From the NCBI GenBank assembly GCA_019009955.1, contig CM032230.1:8982001-9046000 (forward strand): a DNA stretch of 64,000 bases. Reading direction: 5' to 3'. Shown in pieces: positions 1 through 11,501 of the stretch. The notes beneath the pieces were generated by a model that worked only from the letters and a program-made list of their open reading frames with translations, was not told the DNA's origin and made no database searches. Position 1 is the first letter of the stretch, and every line of letters starts with the position of its first letter. This DNA is from Riptortus pedestris (lineage: Eukaryota > Arthropoda > Insecta > Hemiptera > Alydidae). A program made the translations under genes and the position numbers.

Positions 1-368
1 TTGTGTTTCAACAGAAGCTGTTCATTTCCTAATACTATACCCATCGAAATCCATAAGATGTTTGTTGTCTTCAAAATAGGATGTTGTAGCCTCTTCCCCT
101 ATGCCCAAGAACCTTACCTAAAAATATATTTGTGGTGAAATCGTTGTAACTTATAAACCCCAGAAGTCAGAGTCTCCTTTCTACCATGGCATTGATACGA
201 TTTTTGCTCTCATTTACCTCATTTATAAATTCCACGTTGGTTTTTTTTGAGTCCAACTTGCTCTAGTGATTCTACGCCAGATATTACCTGTAGTTAGTAG
301 TGCTACACATTTTTTAGCCAATTATAGCTTTAAAGACGACTGTGGATCTTTTCATATTTGCAGCTTCT

Positions 369-584
369 TTAGCTGTCTGCTTTCTCATTTCCTGCTATCC
401 CAGAGTGTAGCGGAGTCCAAAGGAATTGTACTGATTTATTAAGAGTATATAACCTGCCCACGTAATTACGAAAGCGGTGGAGTGTATGCTCTGATTTCTT
501 TAAATTTTCTATGCCTTTCATATTGGAGAATGAGTCAGAGCATATAAGTATTCTAGAATTATTGCACTCAATAGCTAATTTCAA
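369..584 (-). pseudogene. LINE RNase H fragment
   Basis: About 71 codons read as the C-terminal half of a retrotransposon RNase H domain: CSDSFSNMKGIEN is the strand carrying the third acidic residue, and FLWTPLHSGIAGNEKAD is the W-x-P-x-H-xx-I-x-G-N-E-x-A-D block that closes LINE RNase H domains. The natural continuation (AAKEAANM) is in another frame just after the AD, so a frameshift ends the reading. No reverse transcriptase remains; the upstream side (higher coordinates) runs into a HINE copy at 627. The sequence differs from the RNase H of the LINE at 56.5-57.1 kb, so it is a different LINE family. It is a dead relic. Confidence 0.7.
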
Positions 585-626
585 TGCTGAAGAAATATAA
601 GGAGTATATGGAGGTAGTTTATATTT

Positions 627-847
627 TTAGCAGATTTCCCTTAAGGGGAATCAGCTATTGAGGTCGTATTCATGACACGATTTTCAAAAATTGTCTTCAA
701 ATGCCTAACGATTCTACCCAGGAGATGACGAAAATGAGGTCCGTTTGGCCGTTTTCGTAACCGTTCGGCTCTCGTGAAATTTCTCTATTGTAAAACTTCA
801 CATGGGAAATCTGCTTAGTTTACGCAGCCCCTGCGTGACGGACTTTT
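627..847 (+). mobile_element. HINE-like copy, internally deleted
   Basis: Short copy of about 220 bp. It keeps the 5' palindrome region, the conserved block ending GATGACGAAAATGAGGTCCG, and then jumps directly to the 3' block (GGCCGTTTTCGTAACCG, GGGAAATCTGC, hairpin, GACGGACTTTT). The microsatellite and middle are missing, which gives a MITE-sized derivative with both ends. Confidence 0.85.
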
Positions 848-1702
848 AATGAATGTAAACCAACGTCGCCCCCTTTCTGTGAATCATTAATACATATTGC
901 GTCACAGTGACAGTCATATTCCAGAATTTCGAAAGCCCTGGGTCTTGTAGGGTTCCGATTGGTACACCATCCCTCCACTGGTTGCTTTGACTCGGATTCC
1001 CTTTCTAATGGCAGATGGCAAATTCACCAAAGTCCATTTGTCGAAGAACCTCTACAAAATGAATCATTGGGGTATAGAAATTCGCCTAGGATATCCTGAC
1101 TAACATCCTCTATGCACGGAACTGGTGTGCAGAACCCTCCTCCTTCCATTCACAAGTTGGCCAGCATAAAGGAAGACTCTTTCTCCCCCCGTTGGAAAGT
1201 TGTCCGTCTGAAGCCCATCCCCTGATTGCCCCCGCCATATTGATTAGAAGCCTCCTTGGAAGAGGGCATTTCCTGAATTAGTTATCGCCAAGGCCTCCTT
1301 GATTTGCACATTACCTTCCCTCCTTCCGCCCATTTCCTTAATGGAGGCTAGTCTAACCTTCAATATAGAACCATTTCGGGGAGTGCTTTACCTTTTTTTT
1401 TTTTTTTATTCCCCCCCCCAAAAAAAAAACCTTCAAAGGTTTTGGAATGGCTACTCAACATACTCTACGTAAAAAGAACACTTTTCTACTTAGGAAAATG
1501 CCATTAAAAGCATTTTTTTGGGTCCTTCTTTTAGGTCTTCTTGGGGTCGCGTTATCGCTTACACTCCCCAACAAGATTGTTTCGTAGGAAGTTGAGTGCT
1601 ACAAGGTAATTTAGAAGCATATTTAAACAAAAGAAGTAACATACGGTTATACACTACTAACCAGTTGCTACAAGTAGAGGGATAAACCAGCCCATATTAA
1701 AG
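848..1702. other. No recognisable feature
   Basis: Mixed-composition sequence without long ORFs or repeats I can match elsewhere in the window. The only notable tracts are a T run, a C run and an A run between about 1390 and 1430. Confidence 0.6.
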
Positions 1703-1807
1703 AGTCCGTCACGCAGGGGATGCGTAAACTAAGCAGATTTCCCACGTGAAGTAATACAATAGAGAAAATTCACGGGAACCGAACGGTTAAGGAAACGGCC
1801 GAACTAG

Positions 1808-1872
<65 letters not shown>

Positions 1873-2522
1873 CTGTTAACGCTCTAGCGGTCACAATTTT
1901 TGTTTGATCGTTACAAAACTCGATATTTAACCGTTTTATGTAAAAAGACAGATCAAATTCGTTAATGGCTGAAATCGGACCAGAGGGAGGGGGAGTTTAG
2001 AGGGGGGATTTTCCGTTATTATGCATCGGATCGAAAGATTGTATAGAACCAATCTTATTGAAAATTAAATTTACTATAAATATTGTTATATACATTTATT
2101 CTCTATCTTGAATATTAACCGAGATATTTGCATTTTTATGAAGTCTGTGGTCGGGTGTTGTTCGGGTTAGTTCGGCCGTTTTCGTAAGTTGGCTCTGGCG
2201 GAAGCTTCTAACCTAACCTGTAGTTTGCCACCTTACCTTACCTTCGTTACTTTGTGAGATTTATGCAAATACGTTCTGTTCATCCACCCCCCCCCCTTCT
2301 TTAGTTCTTGGAGTACTAAAATTTGAGTTATTAAAATATAAATTATTCTTACAATTCAGAAGCCGTTTCAGTTGGGAGTTTATTAAAATTAACTGAGACG
2401 GTCTCATTACCGTTTGTTTTTACTTATGGTGGTGTTGTGTTACCAGTATGCAGATTTCTCTATTGCTAAACATCACATAGGAAATCTGCTTAGTTTACGC
2501 AGTCCCTGCGTGACGGACTTTT
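1703..2522. mobile_element. HINE-like chimera with two inverted 3' ends
   Basis: The left edge is the HINE 3' terminus in minus orientation (AGTCCGTCACGCAGGGG...). After about 100 bp it reaches a (TA)n tract (about 1810-1868) and then continues in plus orientation from TTTGTCTGTTAACGCTC to a second 3' terminus at 2522. Neither 5' palindrome is present. The plus half carries the longer 3' module with GGTGGTGTTGTGTTACCAG. Confidence 0.8.
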
Positions 2523-2779
2523 GTTAGTATTGACGTGTCCACCGAGATGGTAAGGTCGAATCTTTTTATAATAGTGTATGACTCCTGAAAAGGAAGCGAA
2601 ACATGTAGAGGAAAATAGATCAGTGTAGGTAATTAACGTGATTTTCACCTTTTCACCTATCAAATATTGAGATTTATTAACTTTTATAAAATATTTTTGT
2701 TTTCAAATTTAAAATTACGTTATTTTGTTTTTGTCTTTTACCAATTATTCATGTTCTGTTTCTCTTTCCTCTTCATAAT

Positions 2780-2990
2780 TCAATAGTTTTTTTCTGTTTT
2801 AATAGTTTTTTTCTATTAGTTCCTACTTTATTTTATTTTCCACTATTGTTATCGCCCAGCAGCAACAATGAATTTATAATAACTACAGTAAATAATTTGG
2901 AGTAATTTTTACCATTGTGCGATAATGGTTGTAAATCGTTAAACTTGCGTGACACCAAACAAACTAATAAATAAATAAATATTGACCTTC
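2780..2990 (+). repeat. LINE-type 3' tail
   Basis: The block TTTTCCACTATTGTTATCGC ... GTGACACCAAACAAAC ends in (TAAA)n. It recurs in reverse complement at 37785-37934 with the same ending, which identifies a dispersed element whose 3' end is a short TAAA repeat, as in many insect LINEs. No coding part is attached. The following 2991-3460 is AT-rich with nothing identified. Confidence 0.6.
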
Positions 2991-3460
2991 GGCAATTCCT
3001 GCTACAACAAACATTTTTTATTTATTATGTATCGGTGTCCATGTGTGCCCTTTTACACTTTTTGCAACTATGCATAGAATCGGAGCCATTTTAAAACTTG
3101 TTCTTGCGACCTTAAACCCCCCCCCCCCTTGAAATGAATTTATATTGTTTGAAAATTGCGTATATTTCATTACTGCTTTAAGAAGGTTCAAGTATGTATT
3201 TCCAATTGGCTATAGTTGGATGAGTTTCACTAGCCCATAAAAAATTGCTACAAACCGTAAATTAATGCTGGCTAACATATTTCAAATTACATTGACAGTT
3301 GTGGGTGTTTTTATGAAAATGTAACCGCCCTTCTCACCACTTATAAATCATGTCATCCTTTAATAAATTTAATACCAGTAACAAAGTATGTCAATAAATG
3401 AAAAATTCATGTTATATATTAAGATTGAAATTAAAATATGTTATGTTATATTTTAAGTGT

Positions 3461-3660
3461 ACTTTGTGCAGCTTGGGCAAATTGGGACGGGTAACAAACA
3501 GGTTACCATCCTTTTCTAACCAAGGTGGGACAAACGATTTTATTAAATGAGTTCGTCACTAAATAAATTCCTATTGCTGAGCCGGGAATCGAACTCGCCA
3601 CTCTGGGTCCACCATGTGAGATTCAGACCAACGTCTTAGCTCACATGGCCAACCTGTGCT
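3461..3660 (-). repeat. tRNA-derived SINE
   Basis: Read on the minus strand, the head contains an A-box-like stretch (GTGAGCTAAGACG) and a B box (GAGTTCGATTCC). The family body follows (TTTAGTGACGAACTCATTTA, then a CAAGG/CCTTG-flanked section, then ATTTGCCCAAGCTG). The same arrangement recurs at 12405, 45930, 61968 and 63698. The B box and tRNA-like head indicate a pol III-transcribed SINE. Confidence 0.75.
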
Positions 3661-4120
3661 CTGATTTTATGATTTCGTAAAATGTATTCAACGAATTGTA
3701 TAGCGAATATATTAAAATTTGTATGTATAAATGCTATTTAATAGTATTTACATGAATCAATCCTACATAAATACATTTATTAAAGAAATCAATACTTATT
3801 GATGTTTCCTATTTTTTTTGTTTTTAATTGAATGGAAATAAATGAATTTCATTTCGTACTCATAATCCTTTACTCTTTAGAAGTCAAACATTTTATTCAG
3901 TGCCTCATTGCCAGAATGTTTTTTCTAATTTCAGGTAACACAACAACCAATCGGAGGGCAGTATTATCTGCAGACGATTTGTTATTTATTTCACTGAGAG
4001 CAGAGAGTTGTTTGAAGCTTTTGTAAATATTTCGGGGCGAGAGCTCCAAGCTCAAATGGCAGATTGAAAAGCTTTCATAGAAAACACATCCTGCTCACTC
4101 TTTCCTCTTTTCCGTGAGAG

Positions 4121-4191
<71 letters not shown>

Positions 4192-4934
4192 CCGGTCGGA
4201 GTGAGATATTTTCCACTGTATTTACATTATTTTCACAGCTGTTTTTCATAATAATAGAAGAGAGTTAATTTTAAAATAGGAGGAGACTCCTCCGAGAGGG
4301 GCAGTAGAGTACGTGACTTGGATTCCTGGGGGTGAGAAGGAGGGTGTGTTTCTACCGCCAGCGCCCCCCCCCCCCCCCCGCCTTCCAATCCTAGCTCATC
4401 AGCTGACCGCATTCCCGCCAATAACAATTCCCTCCGTTTTCCTCAACGTCTAGCAACAATCGCCTCCAATGGCTAAGGCCAGAAGCAGATTGCATCTCTC
4501 ACTTTGCAGCGGCATCACCATTGATTTCCCAAACACATTTTAAGCTCTTTGCATGTTTTAAAAGTATACCTAATTTGACAATAAGTGATCATTGTATATT
4601 GCCCTATAGTAGAAAAAGGAAGTATTCAAGAAAGGTAAAACATTTTTTTTACTCTTTAATAATGCTAAAAAAAATAATTCAAGCTTTAAATATGTTACTT
4701 AAGCAATATAGGAATTTCTTTGTTTTAATAATTTACATTGATGAGCAAAGAGTTTTTTTTATTAAATTAAAAAATGTAAGGTTATTAAAGATTTTAATTT
4801 CGGTATATAGTTTTAAAAACAAGTACCAATGTATTTAGCAAAAGGGTTGTTTCGGTTTTAATTTTGTGTTTAAGTAATTTGGTATTTTTCATTAATACAT
4901 ATTTCTATGACAAAATAAAATTATAATAATATGT
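3661..4934. other. AT-rich sequence, no gene recognised
   Basis: Contains a (GA)n microsatellite (separate entry) and a 15-C run near 4366. An open frame of about 105 codons at 4521-4838 has very AT-rich, low-complexity codon content and resembles no family I know, so I do not call it a gene. Confidence 0.5.
4126..4189. repeat. (GA)n microsatellite
   Basis: About 32 uninterrupted GA dinucleotides preceded by a short GT run. Confidence 0.95.
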
Positions 4935-5147
4935 CAATTAAAACTACGAGAAATGAAAGACACTATTCGTGAATGGCTGTCAAGTAATCGGGACACTAGA
5001 ACAGAAGTAGTCGTTACTCGTTTGAGACATGGTCATACCCAACAACCTATCAGAACTACAACAAGACACAGCCCATACATTACAAAAATCAAGAAACAAC
5101 CTCAAAGAACCACAACTTTACAAACAGATTTAACATTAAATAATTAA
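4935..5147 (+). pseudogene. LINE ORF2 C-terminal fragment
   Basis: The translation IREWLSSNRDTRTEVVVTRL followed by RHGHT matches the post-RNase H segment of the LINE at 55.8-58.9 kb, where the same stretch reads SSNRSTRREEVVLTRLRIGH. Downstream the similarity fades and the zinc-binding cysteines are not seen. It is a roughly 40-codon relic of the same or a sister LINE family. Confidence 0.6.
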
Positions 5148-5310
5148 ATATTTGACCTTTGAAATCGATTTTTAACCAGAATAAATTAGATTTTTGCTCA
5201 GAATAATATCCACTGTAGAAAAAAAGTAACCGTGCTTTTCTCAACGACTGTAGATTTTTTAACTTTTTTTATATGGTGGCTTTACTAAATAAACTATTTT
5301 ATTTTTATAA

Positions 5311-5347
5311 TAAGAAGTGTGAATAGCTTAAATTACGACACACCTAA

Positions 5348-5350
<3 letters not shown>
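5311..5350 (-). repeat. Short dispersed repeat next to HINE
   Basis: The sequence around AAGTGTGAATAGC ... CGACACACCTAAATA recurs in reverse complement at 13573-13615. Both copies directly abut HINE-derived sequence. It may be a border of another element or a hitch-hiking flank. Confidence 0.45.
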
Positions 5351-5380
<30 letters not shown>

Positions 5381-5426
5381 GAAAAATCATCTCATGAGTA
5401 CAACCTCAATAGCTGATTTCCCTTAA
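5343..5426 (-). mobile_element. HINE-like 5' end fragment
   Basis: A (TA)n tract followed by the minus-strand 5' region (TTTTCGAAAAATC, CATGAGTACAACCTCAATAG, CTGATTTCCCTTA). It stops in the middle of the palindrome. Confidence 0.8.
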
Positions 5427-6353
5427 TGAATTATGGTATTGAATAAACTCAGTTTAACTGTAGCTTCTTAGTTTGATTTAGCCCGAATGGATAGGTACTG
5501 ATTGTCGTATAATTAAAATAACTTGCTGACAATGAGGTTTATGATAATTATTGCAGGGAAGTAAGATGGATAGATTGAAGGTGAAGCCGTGTTATTACGG
5601 CTTGTAGCTGGGCATGATGTATGTAAGCCCGCCTAGACACGTGTTGCCTTGGACCAGCGGTAGTATCTTCATTAGCTCCCACCTCAAGCACTAAACTAAA
5701 CGCCTTTCTCATAAATAAACACCCAAAGGCTTACAATACAAATAAAAACACGCACGCTCAACACAAACAACAAACAAAAATATTAAATTACGTCAATAAA
5801 TTATATAAAAGACAGAATCTGATTTATAAACTCGTAGCCGTGTATGTTTTATAATTCCGTATTTATCTATGCCTAAGGCCGATGAGAAACATTATAAAAA
5901 ATAAATAACTTACAAGCGCCTTCCAAAATTGTATTCGAGTCATGGCTCGTAGCTATGGGAACGTGATAACTCTTATCAGCTTATTTGTTCCGGAGAATAA
6001 CTGAGTCATTAATATTTTTCGGAGCTGTTTGATAAATAAAAAAAAAAAAAGTGATGCCTTCTCCATATTCAAGAAGGAAGCGCTGTTATTGACTGTGCTG
6101 TGGCAGGATATTTTATATCGTTTGAGATTTAGAAAGTGTCTGATACAAATGGGATTGAGCTGAGTTAGATTTTTATTTTAATGTTGTTTTTAATGTTTAA
6201 CGATGGGAAGTGCTGAGGCGTTATCACGAGATATGTTTACGCTTTGGAATGTTTATTAGGAAGGGAATAAGCGTACATTCGAATTGGAAGGAAGTAATCC
6301 GATGGGAGAGTTTTTTAAAGGAAAATGGAGATCATAATAATAATAATAGTAAT
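5427..6353. other. No recognisable feature
   Basis: Ordinary AT-rich sequence with no ORF, hairpin array or repeat shared with the rest of the window that I could see. Confidence 0.55.
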
Positions 6354-6770
6354 AAAGTCCGTCACGCAGGGGCTACGTTAACTAAGCAGATTTCCCACGG
6401 AAAGGTTAACAACAGATAAATATAAAAACTGGTAACGCCACCGTGAATGTTAAGGGAATGGATATAAACGGTAATAAGAAATCATTCAGTCAATTTACAA
6501 GTTAATAATGACTACAAAGGAAAGCGTCTGAATTGTAATCAAACGGGGCAGCCAACTTCGCACAACTGAATAGATAGAATTAATCTAGATGGGAAAGATA
6601 AAATATCTCTGAATGAAATATATCTGAATATAACATATTAATTCTATTGAAAACTATTTACTTTAGCTAGAGGAATAATTTGAACTGAATCAGAATAATT
6701 TATATCTCAATCACTCAGATTTTAGTAATCCAAGATATATTTTTTAATGAAGGTGCAACGAGATTGCCTT
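6354..6770 (-). mobile_element. HINE-like 3' half
   Basis: Starts with the minus-oriented 3' terminus (AAGTCCGTCACGCAGGGG) and subterminal repeat. It then carries the long 3' module (ACGGTAATAAGAAA, TAACATATTAATTCTATTG, TTTAGTAATCCAAGA) in reverse orientation and stops before the conserved middle. Confidence 0.8.
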
Positions 6771-6825
6771 ATGATGGTTAGTTGCATAACCTTAAGGCCC
6801 CAGTTAGCACACAACTAAAAATCAA

Positions 6826-7652
6826 AGTCCGTTAAGTAGATACAGCTTAAACTAGATTTTCCAAGTGCTGGATAACACTCTTCTGATATCACTTCACCAC
6901 ATATTCCCTATTTCTACAAAAGTAATGGAGATATTTTGAATTTTCAAATTCCACCTCTTTAAAACCCTTATTCTGGGCCCAATATCAGCCATTAACTATT
7001 ATGATTTTTAATGTTGAACGAAACAGTTAAATATCGAGCATGGTGTAAAACAAATTAACATTTTCGACTTGAGAGCATAATTTCTTTAATGGTGATGTCC
7101 TCACAAAAAGTATTTGCAAGTACCACATATAGTAAATATCTTTTGAAAGCAATATTTGGTATTTAAGCGTCAAATAATGCACTTCATTTTATAACTACAT
7201 TATATCGTATAGTTTATGTGACTTAAGTAGGAGTGGGGTTTTACTGAAGACTAAAAACTAAAAAAAATCAAATACCACGGTTAATATTGAAGGTAGAGAA
7301 AAAAAAATCTATATGAAAATATTTGTAGTAAATTTAATTTGCAAAAAGATTGATTCTATACTTGTAATCTTTCGATCCGACTTATAATAATAGAGACATT
7401 TCTAAATTTCCTCCCTCCTAAAAGCTCCCTCCCTCCAATTGGCCTGATTTTAGCCATTAAAGAACTCGACCTTTAGTTTTGCACGAAACGCGTATATATC
7501 GAGTTTTGTAGTGATCAAACAAAAATTGGTACTTCTTGAGCATCAACAGCCAAGTTTATATATAATTCTGAACAGACCTCATTTTTGTCATCTGCTAGGT
7601 ATGATCGATGGACATTTGAGAACATTTTCGGGGAAGGGAAATCTGCTAAAAC
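6826..7652 (-). mobile_element. HINE-B copy
   Basis: A diverged relative. The terminus is AAAGTCCGTTAAGTAG, followed by the HINE-B signature (GTGCTGGATAACACTC ... CACATATTCCCTATTTCT), a middle with GAACGAAACAGTTAAATATCG, and then the ordinary HINE 5' part ending GGGAAATCTGCTAAAA at 7652. The 5' palindrome has decayed. The 468 bp that follow hold nothing recognised. Confidence 0.65.
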
Positions 7653-8120
7653 CTGTAGCGTGCTAAGACAGCCTCGTATTCCAATGGTATTTCTACAAGA
7701 CCTACATAAGTGAATTTTAGAATTCTGGACCACAAAGAAAGTTTTTAATTTTTAACGAGGTATATGAAAGAAGCAGAAGATAAATATGTCAAAGGGTTAC
7801 GATGGACGTTCACTTCATTTTTCTCAAGCATTTCTTCATATCATCACAAATCTTAATGAGTTACAAAAACCAGGTTCTTTTGATTTTTAAAATGTGGCGC
7901 ACACCAAAAAATCAATCCTTGTCCAGTATGGAATTATCTTCAGTCTACTTAAAGCCTTTATTGTTTAGTAGTATTTTTTAGACGGGAGCGGGAACCACTG
8001 ACTTTCTTTGTATAAAGATCAAGTTCGTCAATGGCCAGAATGTCTCACTCAGAAAAATCACGGAATTCTCACTGTACTGAAATTATTACAGGAAATATCT
8101 AAGTACTCTAAATTAAATGG

Positions 8121-8500
8121 ACTTATCAAAATAATACGAAGTTATTGAATATATCATGGTTGTCCGAAGTTACTGGATATATCAAGGACTGGACGTGTCA
8201 CGTCATTGAATATAACACGGTAGTCTCGTGTCACTAGACATATCAAGGTACTCCCAAGTAACTGGACCTACGTATTAAGGTAATTTAATGTAATGGAATA
8301 TATCAGTGTAGCCTCCAGTTTGTGGGCATATGAAGGCTACCAATAGTTACCAGATGTTTCAAGATACTCTCAAGGTATTGAATTTATCATGTCAGCCAAA
8401 AATTGCTCATACCAAGGACCTTCTAGAAAATGGTCGTATCTAAGGACAATGAAGTTATTAAGTATATCATGATAGCTTCGCGATACTCGGCAATTCAAGG
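8121..8500. repeat. Degenerate 28-bp minisatellite
   Basis: About 14 diverged units can be followed by an anchor like GGATATATCAAGG. Anchor spacings I counted are mostly 27-29 with a few of 32-33. Units share a GT(A/C)(A/C)TNG segment before the anchor. Divergence between units is high, so the array is old. A T-rich stretch fills 8501-8711. Confidence 0.55.
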
Positions 8501-8711
8501 CATCTTCAATCTTAAATTATTATTAATTTTTTTCTTTTTTTTTTAATTTATATGTACTTGCACATATTGTTTTTTCAATTTTATTTGTTTTTCCTTTATT
8601 TTTTATTTTATATTCTTATTATATTTATTGGCTTCATTTTTATCGGTTTAACTAATTACTTTTATTTGAACTCAACTATCATTTCATTAATATTTACTTT
8701 CATTTTACTTT

Positions 8712-9296
8712 TTAGCAGATTTCCCTCAAGGGAAACCAGGTATTAAGGTCTTACTCATGACGCGATTTTCGAAAAATGTCTTCAAATGTCCATCCATCCT
8801 ACCCAGGAGATGACGAAAATGAGGTCCGTTCAAAACTATATTTGTCTGTTAACACTCTAGCGGTCGCAATTTTTGTATATCGTCACCATACTCAGTGTTT
8901 AATCGATTTATGTAAAAAGATAGATCAAATTCGTTAACGGCTGAAATCGGACCAGTGGGGAGGGGGGTTAGAGGAGGGATTTTCGAAAAATCAAAATATC
9001 TCCGATATTATGCATCGGGTCGAAATATTTTAAAGAACCAATCTTTTTGCAAATTAAATTTACTATAAATATTGTTTTCTCTATGTTGAATATAAACGGT
9101 GACATTTGCATTTCTATTAAGTGTGTGCGGATAACAGAGGTGAGATCGGCTGATGTTGGTTCTATTCGGGACTTTCCGCCGAATGCTAGTTCGGCCGTTT
9201 CTGTAACTGTTCGGCTCTCATATGCAGATTTCTCTATTGTAAACTTCACGTGGGAAATCGGCTTAGTTCACGCAGCCCCGGCGTAACAGACTTTTT
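8712..9296 (+). mobile_element. HINE-like full-length copy without (TA)n
   Basis: Runs from TTAGCAGATTTCCC to the 3' hairpin and ACTTTTTT. At the microsatellite position it has only ACTATATTTG, so expansion of (TA)n is not required for the structure. The 3' module is the short form (GTTCGGCTCTC). Confidence 0.88.
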
Positions 9297-9579
9297 TCAA
9301 TGTCATTTGATTGGTAATTTAGTTGTGATCATGGGTGAGGAGCCACACTTAATTCTTTAATAAAGTGTTTTTCCAGTTTAATGTTACGGTGTTTTTAACA
9401 TTTTTCCGTCTGCCATACGGCTAAATGTTTTTATTTTTTTGTTGACTATTACATTTTAATAATTTTCTTATTATTTTTGCTAGATATGTGTGTAATATTT
9501 ACTTAGTTTTATTTATTTAAGTAACGTATTATACATTTTGTTGGTCATTCTATGATTTTAATTCTTAGTAGGTTTTGCT

Positions 9580-9705
9580 TTTTCAGGGCACTGATGATGG
9601 TGCCTTGCTCTCTGAAAATGCACTCTGCACATTAATATACTTGAAGAGGGCAAGGCTTATTTATTGAATCGGATTAATTGGCTCTTCTATTGTTCAGGAA
9701 AACTA
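9580..9705 (+). repeat. Module with CTGATGA...GAAA core
   Basis: Contains GGCACTGATGATGG, then a 14-base segment, then CTGAAAATGCACTCTGCAC. It is followed by GGATTAATTGGCTCTTCTA, which matches the flank of the module at 22846-22972. This is one of a family of short modules with a hammerhead-like core found here. Similar cores are known in Penelope-like element termini. Here the stem between the two core blocks is weak. Confidence 0.45.
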
Positions 9706-10159
9706 ATATGAGTTATTGAATACATCATAGAAACGTTATACCTCATAGCCGGTTTTCCTTGATATGAGAAGCATATATTCGAGGGTGTAAAACTTCAAAT
9801 CAATTATTTCCGGTTAAACATGTGTTTTAGCAACAGCATGAAAGGCTTACAAAGTATTTTGAGGTAAACCCAACTTCCAAGCCTGTAATTCGAAGTGCGG
9901 GGAGCTGTAGTAGAGGAGGGAGGTTACAGTAATTTCCAACAGTTTATTCATTCAGTTTCAGCTCCTGATCGGAGAGTTGGGCCTAAATTTGTTGGCGGCT
10001 ACTTCCTCCCCCCACCCCCGCATAATTGACTATGAAAATTTTATGACGTCACCTGGCCCCCGCGTTAACCGCCTCGGCAAATGTTGACCCACCCTCGCCT
10101 CCAACACCCCCCCCCCTTCCCCATGCTAAATTCCAACCCCCACCACCGAACCTGTAAAC

Positions 10160-10181
10160 CCACACACACACACACACACAT
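10160..10181. repeat. (CA)n microsatellite
   Basis: Eleven CA dinucleotides followed by TACGCGCGCG. Surrounding sequence 9706-10404 is otherwise unremarkable apart from C-rich runs near 10110. Confidence 0.9.
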
Positions 10182-10404
10182 ACGCGCGCGCTTACGGCAG
10201 CGTAGCATAGATAAACACACCCTTTCGCGTGTTTGGACAAGGGAAGGTAAATAGCTGTCGCCGACCTGGTTCCTCGCCCTGAGAAAATTAATTCTGAGAT
10301 TTATTAATTTTCGTCTCTACTCATTTCCTCATAAGGAGGAAATCCATGATTCCCGCACGCAGGAGTTGCGTACAGTGAGCCAATTTCTCACAGACAGTAA
10401 TGAT

Positions 10405-10840
10405 ACAGGTATATTTAAACATACTTGTACAGGTATATTTAAACATACTTGTACAGGTACAGTTTGTATATGTATGATATAGGTATATTGTATATGTATG
10501 ATACAGGTATATTGTATATGTATGATATAGGTATATTGTATATGTATGATATAGGTATATTGTATATGTATGATATAGGTATATTGTATATGTATGATAT
10601 AGGTATATTGTATATGTATGATACAGGTATATTGTATATGTATGATATAGGTATATTGTATATGTATGATACAGGTATATTTAAACATACTTGTACAGGT
10701 ATAGTTTGTATGTGTATGATATAGGTATATTGTATATGTATGATACAGGTATATTTAAACATACTTGTACAGGTATAGTTTGTATATGTATGATATAGGT
10801 ATATTGTATATGTATGATACAGGTATATTTAAACATACCT
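10405..10840. repeat. Two-type minisatellite array
   Basis: Tandem 24-bp units of the form TGTATATGTATGATA(C/T)AGGTATAT alternate with a second unit, GTATATTTAAACATACTTGTACAG, that appears at the start, twice inside and near the end. The arrangement suggests higher-order amplification of a composite repeat. Open frames across it in several directions are by-products of a repeat length divisible by three. Confidence 0.9.
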
Positions 10841-10969
10841 GTAATATAAAAGTACAAAAAAGGTAAGCACAAGAAGGAGTAAATATATCATCCTAATAAT
10901 GCCAACCACCATCGCTGTGGGACACAAAACTAAATAAATAATATAAATGTACTAGCATATAAGAATAAC

Positions 10970-11262
10970 ATAATCTTTTTATTAAAACCATTTTAAATTG
11001 TTGTCTGAAGATTAATAAATTACTAGTCTAATGTTTATTTATGTTTGGTTATCTAATGATTATTTATGTTTGTTTATGTCTTATGTTTATTAATTGTCTT
11101 TATTACTAGGATTTAATGATAATTTGTTGTATTTAATTTTTTATTTGTTGTTTCAGTTTTTATTATTTTTCTATAATTTTGTTTTCATTTTACATTGTGA
11201 AACTTTGAGCCAAATCACCAAGATGCGGGTGCTCCTGTATAAATAAATAAAATAATAAACAT
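10970..11262 (+). repeat. LINE-type 3' untranslated tail
   Basis: T-rich sequence followed by TGTGAAACTTTGAGCCAAAT, GATGCGGGTGCTCCTGTATA and a terminal (TAAA)-like repeat. This form is typical of insect LINE 3' ends. No coding part is attached, and no second copy is in the window, so the call is tentative. Confidence 0.4.
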
Positions 11263-11501
11263 ACTTGCACTTAAAAATTATTCTTTAATACTTAAATTTA
11301 AGACAAGAAAAAAGGTTTATATTCTAAACAAATTCGAAAATAATGAAAAGTTTCACTTGAGTCAAAAATAATGACTTTTCCTTCACTATATATGTACCAA
11401 ATAATATTGTATGCGAAACAATATACACAGTTATTTTACAAAAATAATATAACTCATAATCGCAAAATAAGATACGAGAATACCCTCCAAACCTACTCAT
11501 T

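Noticed and set aside
627..847. Classical TIR/TSD MITE interpretation for the HINE family
   Set aside because: The inverted repeats are subterminal and not at the very ends, the 3' end carries an extra hairpin, and most copies show no target duplication.
2560..2640. Another hammerhead-like module (CTCCTGAAAAGGAAGCGAAACATG)
   Set aside because: The CTGANGA block and stem are incomplete, and no flank is shared with the other modules.
3590..3660. A functional tRNA gene on the minus strand (also at 12405, 45930)
   Set aside because: Only A/B-box-like parts are present, the cloverleaf cannot be drawn confidently, and the same body and tail follow each copy, as expected for a SINE.
4521..4838. 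105-codon open frame as a gene
   Set aside because: Extremely AT-rich with no domain and no conserved partner; chance openness is likely.
10329..10872. Open frames of repeated YIIHIQYT / YMYDIGIL peptides
   Set aside because: Produced by a 24-bp minisatellite whose length is divisible by three; found on both strands.
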